From Oscheius dolichura (lineage: Eukaryota; Nematoda; Chromadorea; Rhabditida; Rhabditidae), in NCBI GenBank assembly GCA_932521035.1, contig OW051494.1:668001-732000 (forward strand): a DNA stretch of 64,000 bases, given 5' to 3'. Shown in pieces: positions 1 through 13,400 of the stretch (its first letter is position 1; each line of letters begins with the position of its first letter). The position numbers and the translations under genes are program-made. The notes under the pieces were generated by a model. The model saw only the letters and a program-made list of their open reading frames with translations. It was not told where the DNA came from and searched no databases.

Positions 1-3000
1 AAGTCCTCGATTTTTAAAAGGCTCTCCACAGACTTTAGAAGTCTATGAAAACCTCTTGGGACCATTTCCCCTGGTAATATCGAATTCCGTCTCGGAAGAT
101 GAAGACGCTGGGGATACGGTAGCCTACAGTCTCCTTTCTGGGAATTCAAGCCTCTTTGGAGTGGATACGAAATCTGGAGATATTCTATTATTAAACTCTC
201 TGGATAGAGAAGAACAAGAGCGCCATGAGCTAACAATATTGGTCAGTGATTCGGGCCGCCCGAGGAGAAGCACCCTGGCAGAGATTACGGTATATTCTTC
301 CCTATAGGACCCTAATAACCGACTTTAGATACAAGTCCTCGATGAAAATGACCATTCTCCACGCTTCTTACAACCCTATTATAGGGCTAAAATCATGGAA
401 AACTCTGAAAATGGAACAGAAGTTCTGCAACTTCTAGCCGAGGACCAGGACCTCGGGATCAATTCAGAGATTTCCTATCGAATTTTGGAAAAATCTGTAC
501 CATTTTGGATTAATCCCCAGACGGGAAAGATTATAGTAATGGGGAAAATTGACCGGGAGGAGAAGGAAGAATGGCAGATTACGGTAGAAGCCCGCGATAA
601 TGGAAGGTTGGTCACCGATTCTGGGATTTTGGATCAAAAAAGGCTATAAGAACTGAAAACTGATGATTTTCCAGATTCGGACGTCTTTATTCCACAGTTC
701 CGGTTCGGATTACTATAACCAATGTGAATGATAACCCGCCAATTATTAGAAATACCCAAATGGATATCTTTATAGACGGGAAGACGAAGAAAGGAGAGGT
801 AGGCCCCTTTTTACCGCTTTTTGGAGGATTCTTCTGCAATGTTTCTTGTTAATAAGGTTACGGTACTTTCGAAGGAAAATAAAGATACGGTATCGGGTCG
901 CAAAATCTTCCGCGCGGCACCTTTTCACCGAAAGTGATCGGGATTTTCGATTTCTTTCCATTTTTCTTTGCCGTTTGAATAAAAGGTCCCGAAGAGACAA
1001 ATGTATTGTAGCCTTATTTTTTAGAAAAAGTACAGTAAAAAAATTTAAACAACCGCTTTCAGACCTTCCACGTTGTTGACATCTACGAGCCGGATGACGA
1101 TCCCCTGACTCTTACCCTCTCCGGCCCGGATTCCTCCAATTTTGAAGCCCTCCAAGATGGCCAGCTGGTCTCCCTGATGGATTCCCTCCTGATGAAATCG
1201 TTCTACACGATTACTGTAACTGTAGAGGATCCCGCCGGGAAGAGTACCTCCGCTACCTTTACCTTCTATGTGGATAACGCCATCTTCCCCACTTTCTCTT
1301 CTTTGGGAACTGTTAGAATTCCTGAAAATACCCTCCAAATTGTCGCTAATTTCCGAGCAACAACATTAAAATCCTCTCCAGCGGATCAGATACAGTATAC
1401 CCTACTGGCGGGGAATGATGGCTCCTTCGCAGTGGGACCACTAAACGGCGTTTTGAGCTTACTGTATGTTATGAACTGATACAATATTTCAATTGTTACA
1501 GTAAGCCACTGGACAGGGAAAAGAAGAACTTCTACCGTATTTGGGTCCGGGCGACGGATAGCGACACCCCATCGAAGAGCTCCATTCAATCGGTGGAAAT
1601 CCACGTTTTGGATCAGAATGACAAAAACCCGGAATTTAGTCAGGTAAGCGCGGGAAATTCAAATAGAATGGATTCTTTTCTTTGCGCGGTGTTTACAAAT
1701 GTTCTTTGGAGCCATTTTATTTGTTATGTTGGTTAAAAATCGAGTTTAGGTTGTCTACAACGCCACAGTCAAGGAAAACTCTGATCCTCAGGATCTTTTG
1801 ACGATTTCGGCTTCCGACGACGATTTAGGAGCTAATGCAGCCATTTCTTATAAAATAACAGATGGTTTGGGTTCTATTTTGACATTTTTAGTAAGAAACC
1901 TTTAGGAAATGAAGATGATCTCTTTTCTATCGGAGAAAATGGGGTCATTCGCTCATTGGCTCCTCTAAATCGCGAAGAAGCAGCCGTTCATCGACTTACT
2001 GTAACAGCAACTGACTCGGGCTCCCCTGCTTTGTCACAAGAAGCTCTGGTAGTGATTACGGTAGAAGATGAGGACGATAATAGCCCGAAGTTTACGAGAC
2101 TCTTTCATGCGGAGATAGCTGAAGACATGCCGGTAAGTGGCGACTCTTCAAGGGGAATATTTGGAGTTGCAATGGTTTAATATAATTGCCATAAGACCTA
2201 GAATGGGTCCCGAAGCGAAAATAACAATGAAGGCTCTCTGGGTTACGGTAACGATATTTTTAACCTATTTTTTTGGATAAATGGTTAAAATGGATGTTCC
2301 AGGTCGGCTCAGAGGTTGTCCTGGTCTCCGCCACGGATATTGACGGATCTAACAGCCATAATTTCTCCCTAGAAGAAGCAGACAATACCTTTACCATTAA
2401 CAGGACTAGTGGTTGTATCACTACGGCCAAGCTACTGGATCGAGAGCAAACGTCTTCCTACCGCCTCCGAGTCCGACTAGAAGACGGCGTCTGGACCATC
2501 TTTACCAGCGTGCAGATTACTGTAATGGATGTCAACGATAATTATCCCGTTTTCGAGCGGCAGAGCTATGTGGTTACGGTATTTTATTCAAGATAGACCT
2601 TTAAATAATAAATTATAGGCAGAAAAGCCGGGAAAAGTCCGAGCAATTGACCTGGATGAGGGGAATAACGGGGCCGTCCTTTATTCCCTTCTGGAAGACA
2701 ATCCCTACGCCTCGATTTCACCAAAAAGTGGAGAAATTAACATTATTGGAAGATCTCCAAGAACCGTGGAAAAGGTACCCAAATATAGGAGAAAAAAGAG
2801 AAAATGAACCGACTTTAGATTACGGTAATGGCTCGAGATTCCGGAACTCCGTGCCGAAGCGCAGCTGTTCCTCTTTGGGTATTGTTCAACTATGTCCATT
2901 TGCCTCCACTGACCATGAGTTTCTCAAAAATGGCGAGAATTGGAGATGCCATCTGGAAATTCGATAGAATTAAGGTAGGGAGTACTGTAGTTTAGCTCGT

Positions 3001-6000
3001 AGACCACAGTTAGACAGTCTGGCTGTCTAACTGTGGCTTTAGAGATCCTCTAAACGTCTTTTTGTTCAGGCCAAGTACCTTCTCTCCTCGCCATATTTCA
3101 ATCTAACCAACGGTACCGTATCCATCACGAACCCCGCCAAGGATTTCCCTCCTGGACCCAGTCCTGATCTTGGAACCCTGACCACAATCCAAGAAGACTC
3201 CATTACTCATCAATCTCTATCCATCAAACTACTTGAAACCGACTTACCGGCTCCAAAATTCCTCTCCAAGACGACTAGACTCCTGGTCCCTGAAGAAACT
3301 CCCATTGGAACCTATATAGGACAATTGGAACTGAAGGGAGACGGCTGGAAAAGGATTACCGTACAAGGAGACTCCAATCTAGTGATTATAACGGAAAAAG
3401 GAGGTGTCATTTTAAAGGAAGAACTGGAAAAGAAGCAGTATAATTTAACTGTGATGGTGGAAGACCTGCTAGAGAGGAAAGACAGTACCCAGCTGATTCT
3501 AGAGGTCAACTCTTCACCCAACCAAAAGAAATTCCTGGAGAGGAGAGTCCATCCCTTATTCTATCTGGGAAGCGCGCCTCTTTGTCTTCCTTCCTGGATT
3601 ATGGACCATTTTGATACCGTAGAAGAGGCGCTATTAGATGAGGGAAACTGTCTTCACTTCAATGGAACCGTTCCTCATAAACTAACGCTTATTTCCGATG
3701 AAGAAGAGGACGTTAATCTCTCAATTCCCATTTTTAATACTCTAAGTCTTGGCCAAAAAATCCCGGGAATTCAAACATCCATAATTCAAAATCCGGAGAG
3801 AATTTGGATTGGAACGAAACTTCGAAAAATCGTGGAAAAGGACGAGAATTGTACCGCAGTTCAGGAAACGAGTTATCTGGTAAGTTTAGAACATTTAGGG
3901 TCCTGTAGCGAAGTCTTTTTTAGGGTTATTGTATTACCAAGGACTATTTAGAGGCCTGTCAACCAATAAAATTGTCTCAATCGTCAAATTTGATCGTTAT
4001 AAAGGTAAAAAGAATACTATTTTCATGGATAATGGACCAAATTCAGCTCATTTGCCCTGATTCTATGAAATTCCTCGATTTGACCCTTCTTCCTCCAAAA
4101 GAATCTCGTCTCAATCCGACAATAATCACCCTGAGAGAGAATCAACCGGCTCAGAGGATAGCAAACCTGATCCTCGAAGGAGAAGAAGACTCTCGGTTAC
4201 AAATAGTGGATCAAGAAGCGAAGAAACTGTTCTCCATCTCGGAAACGAATGAACTCCGTAGTTTGGTAGCCTTTGATCGAGAGGAGAGGTCCTTCTACAG
4301 TATACCGTTGATTTCTTCAAGAGGAGGGAATCATACTGTTCGGGTAAGTCGATTTCCTTTTCGAGGCCCCTTTTCCAGGGTCCCAAAGCGAGGGGTCGTT
4401 CCTTTACCGTATTCTTTTCGCCCCGGGACCTGAAAATCTCTAGAATTCCTCTAAATTTTCCTATAAACAATAATTTCAGCTGTTAATCGACGATGTCCTT
4501 GACTCCCCTTCCCTATCCAATCAAAACCTGTCTGTAGTTCTCTTCGGTCAATTGAAAAATCCAGTTCGTGGCAGCATTCGCCCCGCTAGTTTGGATACTG
4601 TACATCAATCCACCTGTGCCGTGGTCGAAAATCAAGAGTATCAGGTTATCTTTCCGTTTTTCCATTAAAAAGGATATTTTAGGTTTTTTCTGACTGTTTC
4701 CTGACGTTGAATCGCTTCCCCGAGGGGCCCATTACCTTTTCATCCATGGAAAACAATCTCACTTCTTCCTATGACGTTTCCTTTTCTTACAAGCGTCTCC
4801 GTCTCCTCAGATTGGATTCAGCCCTGTTTCTGTCCCTTTTCGGACCTCCAGATGGAATTGCTGCTTTCTTCTCAGGACTGCACACAAATTTCCCGGATCT
4901 AAAATTCTATCCCTCTGCTATCTCGACAAAGGAACGGTATTACCACACCCTGACCATGGGAATCGCCGACCGGCATGATAAAATTGTCACTGTCAAGGAG
5001 GGGCAAAAGGTCATCGACTCTTTTCTAACCTCCCAACCGGTTCTGGAACAGCTAGAAGAAGAAAAACCAGCCTGTGGGAACTATTCCGTAAGGATCATGA
5101 CAACTGGGAGGCATTTACCCTTCCGTGGAGTGGATACTCTCTGGCTCTTGCCGGAAGGAAGGGTGGAAATGAGCTGTATGCACGAACAGGATCGCCTAGA
5201 AGCTGTGGAGACGAGCAAACATCAAACGAAGCCAGAAAGCTGCTCCAAGAAGACCTGCCCAGAGGGGATTTGCTCTATTGAAAATGGAAAAGTCGTCTGT
5301 TTGAAGGGACAAGAAGACAACGTCTGTGGAGGTGAGTAATATTCAGAGGAGTATTCCGTTTTTAGCGGGAGCATTTGGATTTTAGGGGGAACATTCCGTT
5401 CCATGTTTTTGTATCCACCCGTTCTGATGTGATTGCCTCTGTTTTCAGATCGCTCCGCTATTTCCTTCACCGACGGCCATTTGGAACTCCGCCCCACTTC
5501 TTTCTTCCACCATCTCCTCCTCCAGAAAACCCCGGACTGTAACGATTCTTCCATTTCCTTCGACTTTAAAACCAAATCTGATGGCAGTTTACTCTCTTTA
5601 GAGAATAGAAACGGGTTCCGCAGCTCGTTAGAGGTACAGTATCCCGTGGGCAGCGGGCAACAAAAACCCGGTTTAGATAGTGAAAGGTCTGCCGACCTAC
5701 CGTCTCTCCGATGCGTATCGATCTCCCGTTGAAATTCCTTTAACCCGGGTTGTTACTGATGGAGAGTGGCATACACTTTCCTTTAAAATGATGGATAATG
5801 GAAGAAGAATCCTGTTGGAAATTGACGGAGTCGGCAGGGAAGCCCGAACCAAGACGCATCTTCCCTTGCCGCTAACTGATGATTTAAAAATAGTTCAAAT
5901 TGGCGACAATACGCGGTAAGTTTTGAATAAATTGGAAAAATCGGATCAATCCGATGAATTTCGTCTTGTTTGGGTCCTGAACGGAGTTTAGCCTAAAAAA

Positions 6001-6756
6001 TCCTCTAAAACTCGAATTTTCCAGTTTTATCGGCTGTATCCGCCATGTTTCCTTCAACGATCACGCTCTCCCCCTCCATGGTTCCCAAAACCCCCAGGAA
6101 CTCTTTTCTATCTCCGCTGTGGGACACATCAGCTGGTCCAATGGTTCCTCCTCTCCCTTACGGCTGTCTCCCAGTTCTGTTATGGTCATCGCCGCCATCC
6201 TGGCTCTAGCCGCCGTCGTCTGCCTAGTCTACTGTATCAGTAAATTCTATTTCAAATGGAAGGATCGGAAGGAGCCAGCCTGGCAGGAGACTAGGGTATT
6301 TTCGCTCTTTTTAGAATAATTAGAAGGGAATTTTTAGGATATTGACGCTATTAGAGTACGCCACGGGCCAAAGAACAGTCCAATGTCTAGTTCTACGGAG
6401 ACCCATATTTATGACGTCGCTGATCGGGTCAGAAAGCCGCAGGAAACAGAGGTACAGTTACTTACGATAGTCCGCTCCCTTGCACCCGTAAAGTCTCGGC
6501 AGGACAAAGGCATAAAGCCGCCTGAGTTTTGTAACAGTTTTGAATAAAGACGATCCGACTGCCGAGACATTACGGGTGCAGGGGAGCGGGCCATTGAGGT
6601 TCAAGCCTTTTAACCCGCTCTCCTTTTCAGCTCTCCTCTTTCGAGCGGGCTCCAACCCTCCCGGTCCGTAAAATCCGTACCGTAGCTGATGTCACCCTCC
6701 AAATTCCCCGAACGAGTACCCCCAAATCTTTCTATCGCAACGATGGTTACGTGTAA
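1..6756 (+). CDS. Large cadherin, 3' part (cadherin repeats, LamG, one TM, short tail)
   Basis: Partial at the left edge. Exons read as <1-289, 329-606, 675-798, 1063-1463, 1502-1643, 1750-1864, 1906-2132, 2303-2578, 2619-2774, 2819-2974, 3070-3879, 3924-4343 (possibly split by a 42-nt in-frame intron near 4003), 4480-4644, 4683-5331, 5449-5633, 5677-5915, 6025-6295, 6338-6451 and 6631-6756. Calcium-binding cadherin motifs recur (LDRE/FDREE; DENDHSP near 345, NVNDNPP near 725, DQNDKNP near 1615, DVNDNYP near 2530), so about six to eight extracellular cadherin repeats are present, followed by degenerate repeats, a Cys pair region (5230-5335) and a laminin-G-like domain (5449-6110; VTDGEWHTLSF, FIGCIRHVSF). 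A membrane segment lies at about 6178-6240. The cytoplasmic tail is only about 100 residues and no catenin-binding region is evident. The order resembles Fat-like/CDH-3-type nematode cadherins, but I cannot assign an orthologue. Confidence 0.88.
3004..3036. repeat. Perfect hairpin of the CACAGTTAGACAG motif inside a cadherin intron
   Basis: CCACAGTTAGACAG at 3004-3017 is followed by a 5-nt spacer and its exact reverse complement at 3023-3036. It lies in the intron between exons ending at 2974 and starting at 3070. The same half-site occurs singly or in clusters across the window, so this is an inverted pair of a dispersed motif. Confidence 0.9.
6468..6592. mobile_element. MITE family 1 copy in the last cadherin intron
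   Basis: Terminal inverted repeats with core CACCCGTAAAGTCTCGGCA at 6482-6500 and its complement at 6561-6579 bound about 60 bp containing TTTTGTAACAGTTTTGAATA. There is no coding capacity. The element sits wholly inside the intron 6452-6630. It is one of seven full-length copies in the window. Confidence 0.85.
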
Positions 6757-7690
6757 TGTTTGTGATTTTCCCCCAAAACAATTCTAATCATTATCCCCCC
6801 TTATCGGTGATCTCATATTCATAACTTTGCCCATTTCTAGTTCCGGTAGTTTTCTTTCATTTTAGACCAAAAAATCTCAAACTTCTAGTCCAATACCTCA
6901 GGGTCCTCTATGCACATGATAATTGTCTATATTCAAATAAATAACAAAATAATGTAGTACAGCTGCTGGTGGCCCAGTCGTTTTGGGAGATTATCTACCG
7001 GACAGAATGCGGTAAGAGGTTATACCTCAGACCCTAGAGAGGTAATACGAATACAGTGAAGTAGTACCAAGGGGTTTATTACATAAGAGACAATGGCGAA
7101 GAAATCAAAATAAAGAGATCGTGGAGCTCGGGTGGGGGTGATCATTCCCGCTTCTCGTTTCTCCCAAGTCGATCCCTTCTTATATAGGCGTGTATCATTA
7201 CGGCCTGAAAGCTTTATGAATAAACAAGGAATCTGCGGTCCCTTACAATGCTCATCAGAGAGGATCATCAGCCCATTGCAGCCGCGACACCTGTGGGTTC
7301 CGTGGAGACATATCTGCTGTTTCGAGTGATGTTATTTTATATTTTAAAAAATGGACTATAAGTATGATAGTCACGGATCCTGGTCAATATATGGACCAGT
7401 AGATTTATACCCTGAAAATAGGGAGATATTTCGAGGAAAATTGAAGATTTGGAAAGAAAAACAGTTAAACGAACAGCCGGGGTATGATACAAAATGGTCT
7501 TATCAGTAAATTTTCTGTATAAGAGAAAAGAAAAGAAGAAAGAGGAGCTCCCTATAGCAGCGGCCAATCACCGTCTTTGAAAATGGCTTCCCGCGTTTTC
7601 CTTTCCGGTTTTCGGTACAGGACCTGAAGCCGCAAACCCTGTGCCCCTTCTCAGAAGATTAATTCATTAAAAATATAGTAATAAATATGT
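6757..7690. other. Spacer between the cadherin and the first F-box gene
   Basis: This is the 3' flank of the cadherin plus AT-rich sequence. Short open frames on both strands show no domain and no convincing splice structure. I see nothing else here. Confidence 0.6.
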
Positions 7691-8156
7691 TTAATCATCA
7701 AAAATATGTGTCCATACATCTATAATATCGGCTGTTAAAAGGAATTCCTCGTTTATCTGTCGACACAACGAGGTTTCTTGATATTTCCGGGTATCGGCCA
7801 TCAGCCTGGCTAGATTTATCGTCAAAAATAGCCGTTCACTCGCTCTTCCTCTCTAGAAAACCATAATTAACATGAAAAATATATAGAAAAACTCACAAAT
7901 ACATAATATTTATCATAGAGGGACTTATAGTCCCTGACTCGGTGGTATTTATCCAAAATCATACTATGACATCCATCGACCAGGTTTAAATAGTGTTTTG
8001 TTGTTTTTTGAAGAGTTACCACTGATTTCAACTTCATCTGGAGAAAAAAATAAAGATTAATGGGAAAAAATAGAGCTCAATAACCTTTTTAATGATCTCT
8101 TTCTGCAGAAGAATTGGAATATTTCGCAATTCGAAGCTGGGACCGGGTTGAGTCAT
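7691..8156 (-). CDS. F-box protein A, 124 aa
   Basis: Exons (transcript order) 8156-8085, 8037-7897 and 7852-7691 join in frame to 125 codons including the stop. The N-terminal 45 residues have the spacing of an F-box (PIxLQKEIIKKMKLKSVVTLQKT). An F-box binds SKP1 and places the rest of the protein as substrate receptor of an SCF ubiquitin ligase. The remainder is short and helical with no recognisable partner domain. It lies in tandem with a paralogue 150 bp away (8306-9145). Both have a phase-0 intron after the EIIKK residues and both continue with MKL. Family assignment is by motif reading only. Confidence 0.68.
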
Positions 8157-8305
8157 TATTTTATATAGAAAACTGTCTATAGATCCCTATAAATCATCTT
8201 TTTATAGAAAACACTGTATAAAACATTAATAAGTATAAAATTGGACAGTTTCTGACCATATTAATCAAAAAATAGGGAGAAAATACGATTTATTCGAGGG
8301 AAATA

Positions 8306-9145
8306 CTAGTCTTCACTGAAAATAGCCTTCCAAACATCGTGTAATTCGATATAAATGTCTAAATTTTCCAAGTAGGTGTTCAACTTGGCAGTTATAGCTT
8401 CCGTAGGCCGTCGGAAGCCGCTTAACCTCCTGATTTGATTACGGTGGGCAGTGATAGTGAATTCAATGAACTTCCGCTCGTTTTCTTCGCCTTTCTGAAA
8501 AGGAAACACAGTTAGACAGCTAAAATTATAGTCGTTTTTCCAAAAAATAATGTTAATATGTCTCTTCGGGACCGTTTAACCAAACGGCGGAGAAAAATCG
8601 AGAAAGACATCGAAAATCCCGATCACTTTTTCTCAAGTGGTCCCGTGCGGAATGTTTTAGAGCCGTTAGGGCGGCAAACCAGGTCCGGGCCAGTAAGGCG
8701 CATTTTCGGGGAAGCGCGCCACTTTTGCGCTTTTCCAGTGCAATATCCCCAATATACCAATTACAGTATGCCAAAGATTATTGACATATGGCACTGAAAA
8801 AGCGCAAGGCGGCACGCTTCCCCCGAGAATGCGCCTTACTGACCCGGATCAGGTGCACACGGCAACTTTATTTATTAAAAAAAAAGTATAATATTCTCAC
8901 CCATGGATTGCTGGCCCTCCTCTTTGCTACTCGATAATATTTATCCAACATTGGACTATGACACTCCTGTACCAGGTCGTCACACCATTTTGTGCTTCTT
9001 TGTAGTCGAATAACTGACCTCAACTTCATCTAAACCCGTCAGAAAAAGTAAATATAGATTTGAAGCTGAAACCTACCTTTTTTATGATCTCCTTCACAAT
9101 TTCTAGAGGAATATGACCCATTGGAAGTAGGTCGGCCACATCCAT
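8306..9145 (-). CDS. F-box protein B, 128 aa (tandem paralogue of A)
   Basis: Exons 9145-9077, 9029-8901 and 8494-8306 give 129 codons including the stop. The N-terminus carries an F-box-like stretch (MGHIPLEIVKEIIKK, then MKLRSVIRLQRS in exon 2). The middle is similar to protein A (ECHSPMLDKYYRV versus GCHSMILDKYHRV), so this is a tandem duplication. The second intron is about 400 bp because it has taken in a MITE family 2 copy, a family-4 repeat and a CACAGTTAGACAG half-site. The expected role is an SCF adaptor; the substrate is unknown. Confidence 0.7.
8550..8665 (-). repeat. Dispersed repeat family 4 copy
   Basis: The segment (with ATCGAGAAAGACATCGAAAA and GGTCCCGTGCGGAA) is the reverse-strand equivalent of segments at about 850-1010, 11060-11200 and (same strand as here) 23850-23980. 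Shared features are a GGTCGCAAAA/TTCCGCG end and a GATTTTCGATTT core. It is non-coding and intronic or intergenic. Confidence 0.6.
8682..8856. mobile_element. MITE family 2 copy
   Basis: Inverted termini read GGGCCAGTAAGGCGCATT and its complement. The inner part is AATATACCAATTACAGTATG with GTGCAAT/ATTGCAC-type arms. It lies inside the second intron of F-box gene B. Other copies are at 25134-25258 (deleted), 54434-54612 and 60200-60372 (core inverted). Confidence 0.85.
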
Positions 9146-9861
9146 ATTGAATTCTAAAATTTTAAGATAGTTTTACGGTTAAAATACAGGAAATGGGGAA
9201 GAAAAACAGGGAAAGGAAAGCGTTATTGGCTTGCTTTCTAGCCGCTTTCGGTCATTTTAAAAGCGTTTTTCTCTATTTTCCATGATTTTAAGATACTTTT
9301 TAATATTGTAGGAGTTTAAAAACGTGCTTTAATCAAATATTAATAGCTTACGAAGTAAAGAAAAGATGATAACGATTAGCTAGAGACATTGCGGCAGCTT
9401 TGGTGCGATTGCGTACTTTGCTCTATGTAATGGATCCCTTCTGGATTCTGAACGGGTTAATCGCTATTTTACCTTGTTTATTTGATTAAATTTATTTTAT
9501 TTTAGCCTTTGGAATGTCTTAAAGTGGTTAAAAATTCAGAAAAGTGGTCAATTTCCCTCCATTTTAGTCCAAAATTGATCTAAACGGGGGTAAAATACGC
9601 GCTCTGTCTTCAAAATTCAAAGTAGAAGGTATTTTATCCATTTTTTTTCTATTTTTCAGTCTCCTCACTTTTTTAAATCGTGATTTTTAGCTCCCTAGCC
9701 CTATTTACTCCCCAATTCCCTTTTTAGACCAGTATTCTGGTCACCGAAACACCAATAAGGCCAAAATGTCCTGAAAACAACCGCCAAATCGCAAAAATTG
9801 CAGATTTTTGACCATTGTCTACTTCCAACCGGGGCAGAAACTAGTTTAAAACAAGGTTTAC
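9146..9861. other. Spacer upstream of F-box gene B
   Basis: AT-rich DNA between divergent coding regions. I see no exon, RNA gene or repeat that I can support. Confidence 0.5.
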
Positions 9862-10404
9862 AGCCTATTTTTTGCTCAGAACCCGTCTCCCAGCCGATAA
9901 ACATGGGTTGACCTTTGCGATCCCCCCTCCGGTCTCGTTGTCTTCTTCGAAAGTAACGTCCACGTGGCCATAATCGGGGGCCATTCTTATCTCTATCGCG
10001 GGATTTTTCCCTTATCTTCATCTTTTCCAGTTCGTTGACCAATTCTCCCGGGAGACAATACCGTAAGTCCCCAAAAACACCTCGGCTGTGGAGTTGTGGT
10101 GCCCTGGCTGTGGTAAAGTGGCGCCATTGAGAGGGTTGGATGATTTTTGATGAATTTCTCGGGGTCTAGTTGATTTCTCAAATATTTGTAGACGGTTTCA
10201 ATTCGTTCATTTTCTCCCGTGGCTTTTTTGTTTGACCTTCGCGGAATTGTGCCAGAATTCGCCCCAATCCGCCGCCGTCTCTTATCAGCCGACAGCACAA
10301 TTGATGGTCGGATGACCGGCAGCGGTGCAACGACCACACACACGGCTTCCTTTTTTCCCCCTTTTACAACAATTTCCACCTTCTGTTACCCCATTTTCTC
10401 CCAT
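9862..10404 (-). pseudogene. Possible broken zinc-knuckle gene
   Basis: From an ATG at 10404 a frame of 39 codons carries a clean CCHC zinc knuckle (CGRCTAAGHPTINC) and stops at 10285. The next frame then encodes a basic run (ADKRRRR) and a coding-looking stretch to 10062. A plausible 40-nt intron (10022-10061) leads to an Arg-rich exon (RRRQRDRRGDRKG) ending near 9862. A zinc knuckle followed by KRRRR is typical of RNA-binding proteins, but joining the two frames needs a shift and no intron of reasonable size does it. It is either a decayed gene, a sequence error or chance. It starts only 45 bp from the oppositely oriented PGM2-like gene. Confidence 0.33.
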
Positions 10405-10449
10405 TTTTAGCCCTATTGTACCCTAAAATCCCTTATTTTTCCCTTCAGA

Positions 10450-13400
10450 ATGACCTACAAGTTGGGCTGCCCCGAGCTGGAGAAGAAAGTCGAACTGTGG
10501 CTTAAATTGGACAAGGTCAGCTTAATTTTTTCTCTATTTTTTTCCCGAAAAAGTCTATTTTACCCTAAAATCTATTCCAGAATGAAAAAACCCACTCGGA
10601 AATAGAAATCCTCGCGAAAAATGGGGATATCGAGGCTCTAAAGGCCAGGATGACCGGGCGACTGCTTTTTGGAACCGCAGGTACTCATTTCGCTTCTATT
10701 TCTTTGTAATGTTATGATAATTTTAGGCATCAGAGCCCCGATGCAAGCAGGATTCGCTAGACTGAACGACCTGACCATTTTACAAGTGACCCACGGCTTT
10801 GCTACCCACATGAAACAAGTCTACAAAGGGGAGAGCAACGGCGTGGCAATTGGTTTCGATGGACGGCATAATAGTCGACGGTAAGAGATTTTTTTTTTAC
10901 TATTTTTGATGTAAACCGGCTTTTCGGTGAATAGGTTACGGTAAAAGCTGAAAGGGCAGTCCCTTTTAGTCCAAAACTGCCGAAAATTTCCAGTTTTCGC
11001 CTGTTTTCGGTTCAGGACCTATTGCCTCGATTTATGGAGGCTCTATAATCCTTTTCCAAAAAGTAGGGTTACGCTAACGGGTCGCAAAACTTCCGCGTGC
11101 GACCTTTTGAGTAAAAATGATAAGGATTTTCGATTTCTCTCGATTTTTCTTCTCCGTTGACCTAAAAAACTCTGAAGGGGCAAATGTACTGCAACCGTAT
11201 TTTTGGAAAAGACTATACAATATCAAATTGGTCCCACAGCGAAAATCTGATTAAAAATAGTCTCTGAAATTAAATTTTTCCTTACAGATTCGCCCAACTG
11301 GCTGCTAATGTCTTTATCAGGAATGGAATCCCCGTTTATTTGTTCTCTGAAGTTTCTCCCACCCCTGTTGTGGTAAATTTCTTTTTCTTGTACTTTCCTA
11401 TATCATAATATGATATAAAATATGAAGATTCCTTCCAGTCTTGGGCCACAATCCACCTGAAATGCGACGCCGGGTTGATTATCACCGCTTCTCACAATCC
11501 AAAGGAGGATAACGGCTATAAGGCTTATTGGAGCAATGGAGCGCAGGTTTCTCCTCATTTTTAATATTTGTATACCATAAATTTTAAGATTATTGGTCCT
11601 CATGATACAGAAATCATCAGGTTGGCCGAAGCCGAACCGGAACCGAGGGCCGAGTACTGGGATCTCTCCAAATTGCAGGGTAACCCCCTCCTGAAAAGTG
11701 CCGACTCCTCAATTGATCCCTATTTCGAGGTAGAGAAGAGTCTAATCTTCTATAAGTAAGTAATATTTCTCTGTGGGACCCAAAGATTTAATTCTAGGGA
11801 AATTAATCAAAAGACGCCGTTAAAATTCACCTATTCCGCCTTCCATGGAATTGGCTACTTGTATACGAAGAGAATTTTCAAGGAATTCGGTTTCCCCGAA
11901 GAACATTTCATTTCTGTCAAGGTAAAATACATTTTATATTAAATTTTACGGTAATTTTCCCTCCAGGAGCAGCAAGACCCCAATCCGGACTTTCCTACGG
12001 TCGCTTTCCCGAATCCCGAAGAGGGAAGGAAGGTCCTGACCCTGTCGATTGAAACCGCCGATAGGAATGGCTCTACCGTAATCCTGGCTAATGATCCAGA
12101 CGCTGATAGAATCCAAATGGCTGAAAAACAAAAAGAGTCAGTACTTTATACCGTAATTTTATTTTTGACGGGGTTTTATAGATTTTAAAAACTGGTTGGG
12201 GTCTTGATGCGATGATACCTTTTGAAACAGCGCAGTTTTCGCTTCAGGACCCATCTATACAGTATTTATTCGCGTCAGGATATTCTAGATTCCCTCCAGG
12301 ACCTGTAGATAGGAAATAAGGTCCTGAGGAGTCTTTAGAGGTCTGGAAATGACAACCTTTACCAAATTATGATTAGATCACGGTTACTGAAACCGAAATT
12401 TTCTTTTTCAGCGGTGAATGGCGCGTATTTACCGGCAATGAGATGGGAGCCTTGATCACCTGGTGGATTTGGACCAATTGGCGTAAAGCTAATCCTGATG
12501 CCGACGCCTCCAATGTCTATATCCTCAACAGTGCTGTCTCCTCCCAAATTGTCAAGACCATCGCCGACGCCGAAGGGTTTAAAAATGACGTCACATTGAC
12601 CGGCTTCAAGTGGATGGGAAATAAGGCGGAGGAGTTGAGAAATCAGGGGAAACAAGTCATTCTAGCCTGGGAGGAGAGTATCGGTTACATGCCCGGACAC
12701 ACATTGGATAAGGTGAGGAAAATGGGGGGATTTTGAAGGGAACAAATTAAATTGAGCCAAAATGGGCGTTTTGATCTGTTTTCTTAAATCAGTTGGGATT
12801 TTATCTTCTCCCTGGGCATTTTCCATGTAGGAAACCCTTTTTACCGCTCAATTTTGGTCCAAGAAACCCCGAAATCCGGGTAAAACTAAATTTTGGGTCC
12901 TGAGACGTTTACAATGGCTACATCTTCTCGTTTTAGTCTTTTTAAAGGAAAATAAACCATGTTTTTTATTCCAGGATGGTGTCTCCTCTGCTGCTGTCTT
13001 CGCCGAGATGGCTGCTTACCTCCACAACGAAGGAAAGCTCCTCACTACCAAGCTATTTGAGATCTACCGACAGTAAGCTTCCCCTCTTCTCTTTTTCTTA
13101 TATTTTCTCTTCAGCTATGGTTTCCATCTGGTCCGATCCAACTATTGGATTGTTCCAAATCCCCAGGTCACAAAGGATCTCTTCGCTGCCCTCCGCAAGG
13201 ACCTAAAATTCCCTGAATCCATTGGACAGGACAAGGTCTCCCATGTGAGGGATCTCACCATCGGATATGATAATTCCCAGCCGGGAAATAAGCCGGTAAA
13301 TACAAAATTTTTCGGAATTTTAGAAGATATCGTTCAGCTCCTGCCTATTTCTACCTCCTCTGAAATGGTGACATTCACCCTGGCGAATGGTAGCATCGCC

